Assembly: GCF_000613725.1 (NCBI RefSeq) | Contig: NZ_BAJN01000002.1 | Span: 186,001-250,000, forward strand | Length of the DNA: 64,000 nt | DNA from: Hoylesella pleuritidis JCM 14110 | GTDB taxonomy: Bacteria > Bacteroidota > Bacteroidia > Bacteroidales > Bacteroidaceae | Direction: 5' to 3' | Shown: piece by piece, positions 46,331 to 55,439 of the stretch | How positions within the stretch are numbered: position 1 is the first letter of the stretch | How the letters are laid out: every line of letters begins with the position of its first letter | Notes under the pieces: generated by a model | What the model was told of the DNA's origin: nothing | The model's input: only the letters and a program-made list of their open reading frames with translations | Database searches by the model: none | Position numbers and translations under genes: made by a program

Positions 46331-47143
46331 ATGGAAACGATTAGATTGAAAGGTGTAACGGTGGGTTATTCGGTACGAGGCGGTGAGACGAAAGCTGTGG
46401 CGACGGGACTCGACGGGGCGATTATGAGCGGCCGACTCACGGGTTTGCTCGGTGCGAATGGTGTGGGGAAGTCTACATTGCTGCGCACGTTGTCCGGGTT
46501 TCAAACTACTTTATCGGGCGAAATCCGGATAGCCCGACAGGGGAAGGAAGCTGATGAAACCGTGCAATTCGATGAGATTCGGCGGCTGACGAAAAAGGAG
46601 TTGGCTCGCCGAATCAGTGTCGTGCTGACGGGAAAGCCCGATGTGCAGAACATCACTGCGGCCGAGTTGGTGGGTTTAGGGCGGTCGCCTTATACGGGAT
46701 TCTGGGGTAATCTCACTGCGGAAGACCGTCGGATTGTCAACGAGGCAATGCAACTCGTAGGAATCTCGATGCTCGCCGACAGGATGATTCAGACGCTCAG
46801 CGACGGCGAACGGCAGAAAGTAATGATTGCAAAGACACTGGCTCAGCAGACACCTATAATCTTGCTTGATGAGCCGACGGCCTTTCTCGACTTCCCGAGT
46901 AAGGTAGATGTGATGCAGTTGCTACGTAAATTAGCTCGTGAAAAAGACAAGACTATTCTGCTTTCGACACACGATTTAGAGTTGGCCTTACAGATTGCCG
47001 ACACGCTTTGGGTGCTCAACCGCGAACGAGGGCTGGCCGTCGGTACACCTGCCGAATTGGTCTCGCAGGGCGTTATCAGCCGTTACATTGCCCGAACAGA
47101 CATCGTGCTTGATACCAACGATCTATCGCTGCATATCATATAA
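46331..47143 (+). CDS. ABC transporter ATP-binding protein (FecE/BtuD-like)
   Basis: About 270 residues from the ATG at 46331. Walker A GLLGANGVGKSTLLRTLSG (about 37-55), Q-loop region, signature LSDGERQKVMIAKTLAQ (about 155-171) and Walker B IILLDEPTAFLDFP (about 175-188) are complete; the sequence is closest in style to iron-siderophore/cobalamin importers (FecE, BtuD). No permease or binding protein is adjacent in the window, so it is an orphan here. It converges on the PfkB gene with an 8-bp overlap. Confidence 0.9.
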   Translation: METIRLKGVTVGYSVRGGETKAVATGLDGAIMSGRLTGLLGANGVGKSTLLRTLSGFQTTLSGEIRIARQGKEADETVQFDEIRRLTKKELARRISVVLTGKPDVQNITAAELVGLGRSPYTGFWGNLTAEDRRIVNEAMQLVGISMLADRMIQTLSDGERQKVMIAKTLAQQTPIILLDEPTAFLDFPSKVDVMQLLRKLAREKDKTILLSTHDLELALQIADTLWVLNRERGLAVGTPAELVSQGVISRYIARTDIVLDTNDLSLHII

Positions 47144-48005
47144 TCGTTCTCCGAATCTCCTCTATCGTTCGATCGAATGGCCCGTTGTGTTCGAGTTTGA
47201 GCGTGCACATTGCAGCGGCGAACTTACCCGATGCTTCGTACCCCATGTCTTGTGACCGACAGTAAAGATATCCTGCGCTGTACGTATCACCGCAGCCTGT
47301 CGTGTCGATAATCGCCGTGGGCTTATAAGCAGGTATCTCATAAAACCGCCCCTCGGCATAGATCAGCGAACCGTAACTGCCCAGTGTGATAACGACCTCG
47401 CGTACACCATATTCGGCCAATTGACGAGCCACCGTGCGTGGGTCGTGCAAGCCCGAAATATCGGTCATTTCGTGCTCATTGAGCTTGAGAATATCAGTCA
47501 GCCCGAGCACTTCTTCTTTGTTTCTCCAATCTGTGGGATATACTTCCACTCGGCGAACTTCGCGTAGAAAGCCCTGGACATCTATCGAGATACGTCCGCG
47601 TGAAGCCAAATGGCGCACCGTTTCGGGTGAGAAATCGTCGTTGAGAAGCGATCCTAAATGAAAGATCCGAGCCTCTGCGTCTTGCAGTTCTTCGATGGTG
47701 AACGGGTCAGCCTTGGCCAACACGCGCTGGGTGCGACGGTTAGCATCGGTGCCGTATTTGTTTTCAAAATAGACGGTGTGCTCACTGGGATAACACGTGA
47801 CGTCGACGCCCGCCGTGCACAGTCTTTCCACCTCGGGCAAGGCATCGCTGCCCACCTTCGTGATCAAGCAGAACGAGACAGCGGGCGGCAGCTGGCGAAT
47901 GGCGTGAGCAAAATAGAACGACGTACCTCCTGCCATCTCCACCCTCGTCTTGGGTGTGATGATCGTGTCGTGAGTGATGTGTCCGATGCAGCAAATGTCT
48001 GTCAT
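47136..48005 (-). CDS. PfkB family carbohydrate kinase
   Basis: About 289 residues from the ATG at 48005 (MTDICCIGHITHDTI); an upstream ATG at 48077 would add 24 poorly conserved residues. The first PfkB signature is AGGTSFYFAHAIRQL (about 29-43) and the ATP/anion-hole motif is DTTGCGDTYSAGYLY (about 230-244), with GCGD in place of the common GAGD and the catalytic Asp retained. It phosphorylates a sugar or nucleoside; which one is unknown. Single gene, convergent with the ABC ATPase. Confidence 0.88.
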   Translation of the reverse strand: MTDICCIGHITHDTIITPKTRVEMAGGTSFYFAHAIRQLPPAVSFCLITKVGSDALPEVERLCTAGVDVTCYPSEHTVYFENKYGTDANRRTQRVLAKADPFTIEELQDAEARIFHLGSLLNDDFSPETVRHLASRGRISIDVQGFLREVRRVEVYPTDWRNKEEVLGLTDILKLNEHEMTDISGLHDPRTVARQLAEYGVREVVITLGSYGSLIYAEGRFYEIPAYKPTAIIDTTGCGDTYSAGYLYCRSQDMGYEASGKFAAAMCTLKLEHNGPFDRTIEEIRRTII

Positions 48006-48073
48006 TTCAGTTATGTTATTATTCAAAGAGCAATACGGCGGCTCCTTCGTCCTTTTATTCTTATGTCTAAATT

Positions 48074-49261
48074 TCACAGGTGTACACCCGCGCCGAGCAT
48101 CAGGTGATTAGGGTATTTAAAGTCGTGCAGACTGTAGCCGATGTTTGCAAAGATACGCCTTGATAAGCCCACTTTTAAGGCCAGCATCTGATACCACTCT
48201 TTCAGACCGCCACGTGCATTGACAATATTGTGTCCATAGCCGAGATTGATTGTAAAATAAGGCATCACGAACTCTGCGCGGGCCGACAGTCCCAAGGCCA
48301 TCTGCTTGATAGCCGCCGGCCGCCGCACGTGTTCCCACTTGGCGTCTTGTTCCCCCTCGCCTACGATATAATCGCCGTCGAAATAGAGATTCGCGCTTCG
48401 GTCGTATACGCCGTCGACCGAAACGCCTGCATTGAACCAATGGTTGAGATGATAGAGCGGATTGAGCGTAAAGCCGAACACGCCGTAGCTGCCCGGCAGC
48501 GCTACCGGCCCTTGATCGAAATAAAACCCTTGTTTGCGCCACGCGCCGTAAAGCACGAGGTCGCAGTCTACGTGCCTGCGCAGCGGCGAAACAACTTGCG
48601 TATGTAGCTGCCGATTCAGACGCCGATTGACATAGTACGCCACGCTCACTCGCCCGCCCAAAACGTTGAGTCCTGCATTGGGAATCGTCGTGTTGCCGTT
48701 CGAGAAATGAGTGATCGACCCGCCTAAGTTCACATCTAAGCAGTCGGCCAGCTGCCAGCGCAGATACAGGTCAACGTCGATATAAGCCGTCACCTTCGAG
48801 CCGATTACCTTGTTCTCCGGGTTATCCTGCGGGTCGAAAGGATGCCAGCCGAACGTCAGACCCAAATTCCATTCATAATTCAACGACAGCCGCGGTGCGA
48901 TGCTTTTGATCTGTGCCCCTTGAAAGATAAAAGCCGAGAGGGGATTCCCCAACTGCGGATTGAAGTCGTGATAAGCCACGCCCACCCCCTGGTATGCCCC
49001 CTTGTAAACAGCTGTCCGCTCGTTATCTTGCGGCCGTTGGAATGCGTATTTCAGTCGGACCGTAAACGCGTGGTTCATCGTCCGCCCCTCAGGATTATTG
49101 CCGCGCAGATACTGGTTAGTATGCAGAATGATCGAGGGCAGCACATCTGCCTCGACCCGATGAATCATCGGTCCTTTCACTTGCAGCGAGTCGGCTTCCT
49201 GTGCCGCAGTATCACCCGCTGCCGACACCAGCAGTGCCATCATCAAAATATACTTGTTCAT
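48074..49261 (-). CDS. Acyloxyacyl hydrolase / PagL-like lipid A deacylase family protein
   Basis: About 395 residues from the ATG at 49261, which gives a clean signal peptide (MNKYILMMALLVSAAGDTAA); longer frames upstream are not needed. The central beta-barrel contains LGGSITHFSNGNTTIPNAG (near 190-210), matching the His-Ser catalytic motif of PagL enzymes that remove the 3-O acyl chain of lipid A in the outer membrane. It is longer than Pseudomonas PagL. The promoter at 49283-49314 fits. Enzymatic activity is inferred from the motif. Confidence 0.82.
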   Translation of the reverse strand: MNKYILMMALLVSAAGDTAAQEADSLQVKGPMIHRVEADVLPSIILHTNQYLRGNNPEGRTMNHAFTVRLKYAFQRPQDNERTAVYKGAYQGVGVAYHDFNPQLGNPLSAFIFQGAQIKSIAPRLSLNYEWNLGLTFGWHPFDPQDNPENKVIGSKVTAYIDVDLYLRWQLADCLDVNLGGSITHFSNGNTTIPNAGLNVLGGRVSVAYYVNRRLNRQLHTQVVSPLRRHVDCDLVLYGAWRKQGFYFDQGPVALPGSYGVFGFTLNPLYHLNHWFNAGVSVDGVYDRSANLYFDGDYIVGEGEQDAKWEHVRRPAAIKQMALGLSARAEFVMPYFTINLGYGHNIVNARGGLKEWYQMLALKVGLSRRIFANIGYSLHDFKYPNHLMLGAGVHL

Positions 49262-49282
49262 CCTTAGGTTTCTTTCGCCCTG

Positions 49283-49314
49283 CAAAGATAACGAAATCTC
49301 TCTGAGCGTGCAAA
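49283..49314 (-). promoter_or_regulatory. Promoter of the PagL-like gene
   Basis: Minus-strand TTTG (49311-49314), 20 bp, TATCTTTG (49283-49290), 22 bp before the ATG at 49261. Confidence 0.75.
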
Positions 49315-49497
49315 TGAGGGCGAACAAATCACCTCGCCGGTTTAAGCAGAAGCCGTACGGGCGAATCTGCTGGCGATAGACCGGAACCGGCGATAGCGGA
49401 GTGCAATGCGATCGGGATGCACTGGCAAGCCAGGAGTAGATAACCCCCTTCCAAAGCATGAATATTTTGCGATTATGCGTTTTTCTTGATCGTTATC

Positions 49498-49528
49498 TTT
49501 GCTTATTCCGTAGATAGTATTATCTTTG
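49498..49528 (+). promoter_or_regulatory. Promoter of the HU-HIG gene and its repeat-bearing leader
   Basis: TTTG (49498-49501), 19 bp, TATCTTTG (49521-49528): exact consensus. The TTTG itself is the end of another TATCTTTG (49494-49501). The start of transcription would be near 49535, giving a leader of about 335 nt that contains both repeat arrays. Confidence 0.82.
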
Positions 49529-49548
49529 TACCGAATCGATATCAGTTT

Positions 49549-49636
49549 CGTCGTGATGGTACGAAATTTTCATCACGATGAGACGTTCGTACCATCACGA
49601 TGAAAATTATTTCTCATCACGATGAAACATTTATCG
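49549..49636 (+). repeat. 22-bp tandem array with CATCACGATGA core
   Basis: CATCACGATGA starts at 49571, 49593 and 49615, with a variant (CGTCGTGATGG) at 49549: four units exactly 22 bp apart. The core is a near-palindrome, as in the TTAACSGTTAA arrays, but a different sequence. It lies in the predicted leader of the HU-HIG gene. Confidence 0.85.
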
Positions 49637-49696
49637 ATTAAGGGGAATGACAAAAGGAATTCCTTAATATCGTTCATAAACGATACCTAATAGGGG

Positions 49697-49859
49697 AAGA
49701 GAACGATATGTTGTTGAAAGAGAAAACAGTGCGCTGTTGAAAGAAAAAACGATGTGTTATTGATAAGGAAAACGGTGCGCTGTTGACAGGGAAAAGGATA
49801 CCTCGTTGAGACAGAAAACGGTATCTGCCGGAACAAGAAAACTGTGTTTAACCAAAAGA
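49697..49859 (+). repeat. 23-bp tandem array upstream of the HU-HIG gene
   Basis: Seven units of 23 bp, anchored by GAAAACGRTG at C/G positions 49704, 49727, 49750, 49773, 49796, 49819 and 49842, followed by a TGTTGA-like half. The array ends about 10 bp before the ATG at 49870, so the last unit covers the ribosome-binding region. Confidence 0.85.
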
Positions 49860-49869
49860 AAAGAGAACT

Positions 49870-50472
49870 ATGGCTGTACGTTACAAATTGTTGAAGACGA
49901 CGGGAGGACTCCCGAAGAATGCCGACTTTAAGGTGGTTCCGATGGAATATGGAACCGTGGGACTGAAACAGATGCAGGGGCACATCGAACGGGCTACGTC
50001 GCTGACACTGGCCGATTTGGTTGGGGTGCTCGAGGCTTTGAAGACGGAGATGATCGACCAGCTGGCGCTGGGCAACCGCGTTTATCTGGATGGTATCGGG
50101 TATTTCTCGCTGTCTGTCGGAGGTGAGGTGTATGAAGACCCGCGGTCGCATCGCTTCCGGCTGCGCAATCCTGCGGTGCGCACCGTGAACTTCCGTCCGG
50201 AAAAGTCGTTTCTGAAAGCGATGTCGGGGGCCGACTTCGAGAATGCTACCTATCAGTCTGCACTGCACTCGGTTCCCACGCCGGAAGAGGTGGAGGCGGC
50301 GCTTGCAACGCTTTTTGCCGAGCAGTCGTTCATTACGACGGGCGACTTGCGGGGGCAGCTGCATCTTTCGCGCTCGGGGACTTACCGCCTTGCCGCAGAG
50401 CTGGAGCGGTCGGGCAAGTTGCAAAACGTGGGCACGACTTACCGCAAGATTTATGTCAGAGGCGAGGGGTGA
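49870..50472 (+). CDS. HU-HIG type DNA-binding protein with winged-helix C-terminus
   Basis: A 200-residue protein. Residues 1-125 are a divergent HU/IHF fold of the Bacteroidetes HU-HIG kind: ADLVGVLEALKTEMIDQLAL, then GNRVYLDGIGYFSLSVGG (the DNA-binding beta-arm base). Residues 134-199 form a winged helix-turn-helix (FAEQSFITTGDLRGQLHLSR..AELERSGKLQNVG). HU-like proteins bend DNA; the added HTH suggests sequence preference. The gene stands alone with an exact promoter and a long leader holding two tandem repeat arrays of 22 and 23 bp. The family call is from pattern and length; the biological role is not established. Confidence 0.85.
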   Translation: MAVRYKLLKTTGGLPKNADFKVVPMEYGTVGLKQMQGHIERATSLTLADLVGVLEALKTEMIDQLALGNRVYLDGIGYFSLSVGGEVYEDPRSHRFRLRNPAVRTVNFRPEKSFLKAMSGADFENATYQSALHSVPTPEEVEAALATLFAEQSFITTGDLRGQLHLSRSGTYRLAAELERSGKLQNVGTTYRKIYVRGEG

Positions 50473-50554
50473 GTGTGCTGCAAAGAGCTTATGTAAAATC
50501 ACGAAAAATGTTATATTTTGATAGGGGATGAGGCGGTAAGTGGATTTTTTTCCG

Positions 50555-50562
50555 TAAGTTTG
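50555..50562 (+). promoter_or_regulatory. -7 box of the histidine phosphatase gene
   Basis: TAAGTTTG, 24 bp before the ATG at 50586; no clear -33 box. Confidence 0.45.
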
Positions 50563-50585
50563 CATTCACTAAAAAACATTGATTT

Positions 50586-51871
50586 ATGAAAAGAAATATC
50601 ATCGTTTTAGCATCATTGCTTTTTACGCTCTGCGTTTGTGCACAGCAGGCACGTAAGGATTTCGAGAAAGACAAGAATCTGTCGGCGGGTAACTATGTGG
50701 CTTATCCCGGTCCGCAAAAGGTGCTCACGCCGGCGCCCAAAGGGTATCGACCGTTTTATATCAGCACTACGGGCGGCACGGGTCGCGCTATCTGATCGGT
50801 ACGCGGGCTTATGACTGGCCTTATTCGGTATTGATGCGTGCCGACAGTCTGGGTAAGCTGACGTCTGCGGGTAAGGACGTGTTGCGCAAGGTGGGGCTGA
50901 TTCGCGCTGAGGCTTATCGTCGCGATGGCGAGCTGACACAGCGGGGTGCCGAGCAACATAAGGCGATTGCGAAGCGGATGTATGAACGATTCCCCGAAGT
51001 TTTTGCAGGAAAAACGAATGTAGATGCCAAGAGCACGATAGTTATTCGTTGTATTCTGTCGATGGAAAATGCGTTGCAGCAGTTGCTCGTTGCTAATCCG
51101 CAGTTGCAGATTACACACGATGCGAGTCACCACGATATGTATTATATGAATCTGAACGATACGGCTCTGAGAGCCAAACGCTCTGCTCCGGCGGTTAACG
51201 AGGCGTTGGAGGCGTTCTCGAAGAAGCACGACAATTATGAGCGGGTGATGCAGACGATTTTCAATGACGAAGCCTACTGGCATGACAGCATCGATGCCTC
51301 GCAGTTGAATCGTATGCTTTATAAGTTGGCAAGCAATGTTCAGAGTACCGAGCTGCGGCACAAGCTGTCGCTCTACGACCTCTTTACGCAGGGCGAGCTT
51401 TATGACAATTGGCTCAAAGACAACGCTTATTGGTATGTTGCTTACGGTCCGTCACCGCTCAGCGGTAATGTTCAGCCTTTCTCCCAGCGTAATTTGTTGC
51501 GTAAAATCATCGTCGAGGCCGACAGTTGTATTGCTCTTCCACATCCCGGTGCTACGCTCCGCTATGGACACGACACGATGGTGATGCCGCTTACCTGCCT
51601 GTTGGATCTCAATGGCTGCGGTCGGCAGATCAGCGATTTGGAGCAATTGGACGATGCGAACTGGTGTGATTACAAAATCATTCCGATGGCTTCTAATCTG
51701 CAATTCGTGTTTTATCGCCGGTCGCCGGCCGATAAAGACGTCATCTTCAAGGTGCTGCTCTGTGAAGACGAGGCAACGCTCCCCATCAAAACCGATATCG
51801 CCCCGTATTATCATTGGCGCGATTTCAAGGACTATTATTTAAAGAAACTCGACGCTTATTCGGGTAAATAA
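50586..51871 (+). pseudogene. Histidine acid phosphatase family protein, one frameshift
   Basis: About 428 residues if restored. Signal peptide 1-19 (ends LCVCAQQ), so periplasmic or surface-exposed. The phosphatase motif appears only after repairing one base near 50765 (ATCAGCACTAC to ATCAGCCACTAC), giving ISHYGRHGSRYLIGTRAYDW, the RHGxR active site. The rest follows in the second frame (LTQRGAEQHKAIAKRMYERF; HDASHHDMYYMN). It resembles the branch with multiple inositol polyphosphate phosphatases (phytase-like), but the substrate is not certain. One C of a CC pair seems missing, so a sequencing error is likely. mutS follows by 2 bp. Confidence 0.85.
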
Positions 51872-51873
51872 TA

Positions 51874-54489
51874 ATGGCAAATAGAGACGTGGGGCAAACC
51901 CCGATGATGAAGCAGTTCTTCTCGTTTAAGAACCAATATCCTGACGCAGTGTTGTTGTTTCGCTGTGGCGACTTCTATGAAACGTATTGCGAAGACGCCG
52001 TAGTGGCAGCCAAGATTCTCGGAATCACGCTTACGAAACGCAGTAAAGAGGGAATCGAAATGGCCGGATTCCCTCATCACGCACTTGATACTTACCTCCC
52101 GAAGTTAGTTCGTGCGGGCCGACGAGTGGCAATCTGCGATCAGCTTGAAGATCCGAAACTCACTAAGAAGTTGGTCAAGCGCGGTATTACGGAGTTGGTT
52201 ACGCCCGGAATAGCGATGAACGACACTGTGCTGAACTATAAAGAAAACAACTTCTTGGCTGCCGTACACTTCGGGAAGGCTGCTTGCGGTGTGGCATTTC
52301 TGGATATTTCTACGGGCGAGTTTCTGACCGATGAGGGGGCGTTTGATTACATTGAGAAGCTCTTAGGCAATTTCTCGCCTAAGGAAGTGCTGTATGACAG
52401 GGCGCATAAAGCCGAGTTTGAACGGCAATTCGGTACTAAATTCTGTGTGTTTGAGCTTGACGATTGGGTTTTTACGGAACAGTCGGCACGGCAGAAACTA
52501 TTAAAACATTTCGGCACAAAGACTTTAAAGGGCTTCGGTGTGGAGCATTTAAAAAGCGGAGTCATTGCTTCGGGTGCTATTCTTCAATACCTCGAGCTGA
52601 CCCAACATACGAACATCGCACACATCACGTCGCTCAGTCGTATTGAGGAAGAACGCTATGTACGCCTTGATAAATTCACAATCCGCTCGCTGGAATTGCT
52701 CCAACCGATGCAGGAAGACGGTGCATCGTTGCTCGATGTCATTGATCAGACGGTGACACCGATGGGCGGTCGGATGCTGAAACGATGGGTGGTGTTTCCT
52801 TTAAAAGATGAGAAGCGCATCGAACAAAGGCTTGACGGTGTGGAATATTTCTTCCGCGAGCCCGACTTCCGACAGTGTATCGATGAACAACTCCACCGCA
52901 TTGGCGATTTGGAACGCATCATTTCAAAAGTCGCCGTGGGCCGAGTCTCACCGCGAGAAGTTGTTCAGTTAAAGTACGCATTGCAGGCTATCGCCCCTAT
53001 CAAAACAGCTTGCACTCACGCAAAGAATGAAAGCTTGACGCAGATCGGTGAACAATTGAATCTGTGTGAGAGTATTCGAGATCGCATCGAGCGTGAAATC
53101 CAACCCGATCCGCCGCAATTACTCGTTAAAGGTAATGTCATTGCAGATGGATTCAACGCCGAACTCGATGAGCTTCGACGCATCTCTAATAACAGTCGCG
53201 AATACCTTTTGCAGATTCAACAGCGTGAAATCGAGCAGACGGGTATTGCAAGTCTCAAAGTGGGTTATAATAACGTGTTCGGCTATTACCTTGAAGTACG
53301 CAACACTTACAAAGATAAGGTTCCGCAAGAGTGGGTTCGTAAGCAGACGTTAGCACAAGCCGAGCGTTATATAACACAAGAGTTGAAAGAGTATGAAGAG
53401 AAGATTCTCGGAGCTGATGAGAAAATTCGGTCGCTTGAAGAACGACTCTTCACCGAACTGGTAACGGCTATGCAGGAGTTTATCCCGCAGATTCAGATCG
53501 ATGCTAATGTCATTGCACAACTTGATTGCTTGCTTTCGTTTGCCAAAGCGGCCGAAGATCATCATTACATCCGGCCTCAAATTTGTACCGAAGACACGCT
53601 CGATATCAAACAGGGAAGACATCCTGTGATCGAGACTCAGCTGCCGGCGGGCGAGCAATATGTGCCGAACGACATCCTGCTCGATAACGACAAGCAGCAA
53701 ATCATTATCATTACGGGTCCGAATATGGCCGGAAAGTCGGCTCTCTTACGGCAAACGGCATTGATTGTATTGCTTGCTCAGATGGGTAGTTTTGTCCCGG
53801 CCGAGAGTGCCAAGGTGGGCTTGGTAGACAAAGTCTTTACTCGTGTGGGGGCCAGCGATAATATATCGTTAGGCGAATCTACGTTTATGGTTGAGATGAC
53901 CGAGGCTGCCAACATTCTCAATAACGTGTCGCCGCATTCGCTTGTGCTGTTCGACGAGTTGGGACGAGGCACAAGTACATATGACGGGATCAGCATTGCG
54001 TGGGCCATTGTGGAGTATTTGCACGAGCATTCAAAGGCCCGTTCGCGTACGCTTTTTGCCACTCACTATCACGAACTCAATGAGATGGAGAAGAATTTTG
54101 CGCGTATTCGTAACTATAACGTCAGTGTTAAGGAGGTGAATAATAAGGTAATCTTTCTCCGAAGACTCGAACGCGGAGGCTCGGAACATTCTTTTGGTAT
54201 CCACGTAGCTGAAATTGCGGGTATGCCTAAGAGCATCGTGAAACGTGCCAATGTCATTCTGAAACAATTGGAAGCCGACAACAGCAATGTGGGAACGGCC
54301 GGAAAGGCAGGCGTAAAGCATCTCGACGAGAGTCGGGAAGGCTTGCAACTCAGTTTTTTCCAGCTTGACGATCCTGTGCTTTGCCAAATCCGAGACGAGA
54401 TTCTGGGACTCGACGTCAATCATCTTACGCCTGTCGAGGCGCTCAATAAGCTTAACGATATCAAGAAGATTGTAGGAGGGAAATCGTGA
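51874..54489 (+). CDS. mutS: DNA mismatch repair protein MutS
   Basis: An 871-residue MutS with the mismatch-recognition segment [12 protein letters not shown] (about 28-39; the Phe of the GDFYE motif stacks on the mismatch), Walker [16 protein letters not shown] (about 612-626), Walker [17 protein letters not shown] (about 690-705) and the [10 protein letters not shown] switch (about 727-736). It detects base mismatches and starts repair with MutL. The TGA overlaps the GTG start of the PCMD protein gene (54486), so the two are translationally coupled. Confidence 0.97.
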   Translation: MANRDVGQTPMMKQFFSFKNQYPDAVLLFRCGDFYETYCEDAVVAAKILGITLTKRSKEGIEMAGFPHHALDTYLPKLVRAGRRVAICDQLEDPKLTKKLVKRGITELVTPGIAMNDTVLNYKENNFLAAVHFGKAACGVAFLDISTGEFLTDEGAFDYIEKLLGNFSPKEVLYDRAHKAEFERQFGTKFCVFELDDWVFTEQSARQKLLKHFGTKTLKGFGVEHLKSGVIASGAILQYLELTQHTNIAHITSLSRIEEERYVRLDKFTIRSLELLQPMQEDGASLLDVIDQTVTPMGGRMLKRWVVFPLKDEKRIEQRLDGVEYFFREPDFRQCIDEQLHRIGDLERIISKVAVGRVSPREVVQLKYALQAIAPIKTACTHAKNESLTQIGEQLNLCESIRDRIEREIQPDPPQLLVKGNVIADGFNAELDELRRISNNSREYLLQIQQREIEQTGIASLKVGYNNVFGYYLEVRNTYKDKVPQEWVRKQTLAQAERYITQELKEYEEKILGADEKIRSLEERLFTELVTAMQEFIPQIQIDANVIAQLDCLLSFAKAAEDHHYIRPQICTEDTLDIKQGRHPVIETQLPAGEQYVPNDILLDNDKQQIIIITGPNMAGKSALLRQTALIVLLAQMGSFVPAESAKVGLVDKVFTRVGASDNISLGESTFMVEMTEAANILNNVSPHSLVLFDELGRGTSTYDGISIAWAIVEYLHEHSKARSRTLFATHYHELNEMEKNFARIRNYNVSVKEVNNKVIFLRRLERGGSEHSFGIHVAEIAGMPKSIVKRANVILKQLEADNSNVGTAGKAGVKHLDESREGLQLSFFQLDDPVLCQIRDEILGLDVNHLTPVEALNKLNDIKKIVGGKS

Positions 54490-55439
54490 TCAGATGTTTG
54501 TTAATGGCGGCTTTGTGTTGTTTTTCATCCGGTAAAGCTGTTGCCGAAGAACGTATTGACCCCATTCTATACGGCAATATGGACCATTGGGTGGTGCGAA
54601 ATATCAAAGAGTCGTCCATCATTGGCGGTAATTCGAAGACACTTTATGAGATAGGCCCCGACCGAACGATTGACGGAAACATCCCGTATAAGAATCTCGG
54701 GCATTCTCCTTGGGCTACTTCTAACGTGTTGGCCAAGGTGATGGGCATTGTCAAAACCAATCAGTCGGTTTATCGCGAACCGCGAGGTACAGGCTATTGT
54801 GCCAAGTTAAGCACCCACATCGAGCACGTCAAAGTACTCGGTTTGGTCGACATCAGTGTCTTGGCAGCAGGTTCTGTCTTCCTCGGAGATATGCACGAGC
54901 CTATCACGGGCACAAAAGACGGCGAGAAAAGTCTTAATTGGGGCATCCCGTATAACAAGCGGCCAACGGCCCTCCGATACGATTATCGGGTGGTATTGGC
55001 TGCAAGTCCTAATCGCATTAAGCAGACCGGATTCAGCAAAGTATCCGCAGTGCCGGGCAAAGACTGTGCTATTACCGTACTGCTTTTGCAGAAACGGAGC
55101 GAAGACGCCAAAGGAAACATCACAGCAAAACGCGTCGGAACGATGGTTGTTGAGTACAATCGCAATACCAACGGATGGGTTAACAATTCCACATATCGTA
55201 TTCTTTACGGCGACATCCGCAGTCAATTGGGTTATAATGAGCGCCTGATGGGCTTGCGATCTACCGACTATGCCCGTAACAGTAAGGGTAAAAGTGTGCC
55301 CATTAAGGAAATAGGGTGGGCTGGGAAAGATGAAATGCCGACACATCTTGTGCTTCAATTCTCGTCGAGTAACGGCGGAGCTTTCATCGGTTCACCTGGA
55401 AACACATTCTGGATAGATAATGTCAAGCTGGTTCAATGA
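54486..55439 (+). CDS. PCMD domain-containing secreted protein
   Basis: A 317-residue secreted protein. The frame opens with GTG at 54486, overlapping mutS by 4 bp; the ATG at 54504 gives a shorter signal ([14 protein letters not shown]). The body is a PCMD domain with [19 protein letters not shown] (about 100-118), [17 protein letters not shown] (about 154-170) and the closing [11 protein letters not shown]. It probably binds glycans or a surface ligand. It overlaps the following transferase gene by 4 bp, so the three genes form an operon. Function unknown. Confidence 0.82.
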   Translation: MIRCLLMAALCCFSSGKAVAEERIDPILYGNMDHWVVRNIKESSIIGGNSKTLYEIGPDRTIDGNIPYKNLGHSPWATSNVLAKVMGIVKTNQSVYREPRGTGYCAKLSTHIEHVKVLGLVDISVLAAGSVFLGDMHEPITGTKDGEKSLNWGIPYNKRPTALRYDYRVVLAASPNRIKQTGFSKVSAVPGKDCAITVLLLQKRSEDAKGNITAKRVGTMVVEYNRNTNGWVNNSTYRILYGDIRSQLGYNERLMGLRSTDYARNSKGKSVPIKEIGWAGKDEMPTHLVLQFSSSNGGAFIGSPGNTFWIDNVKLVQ

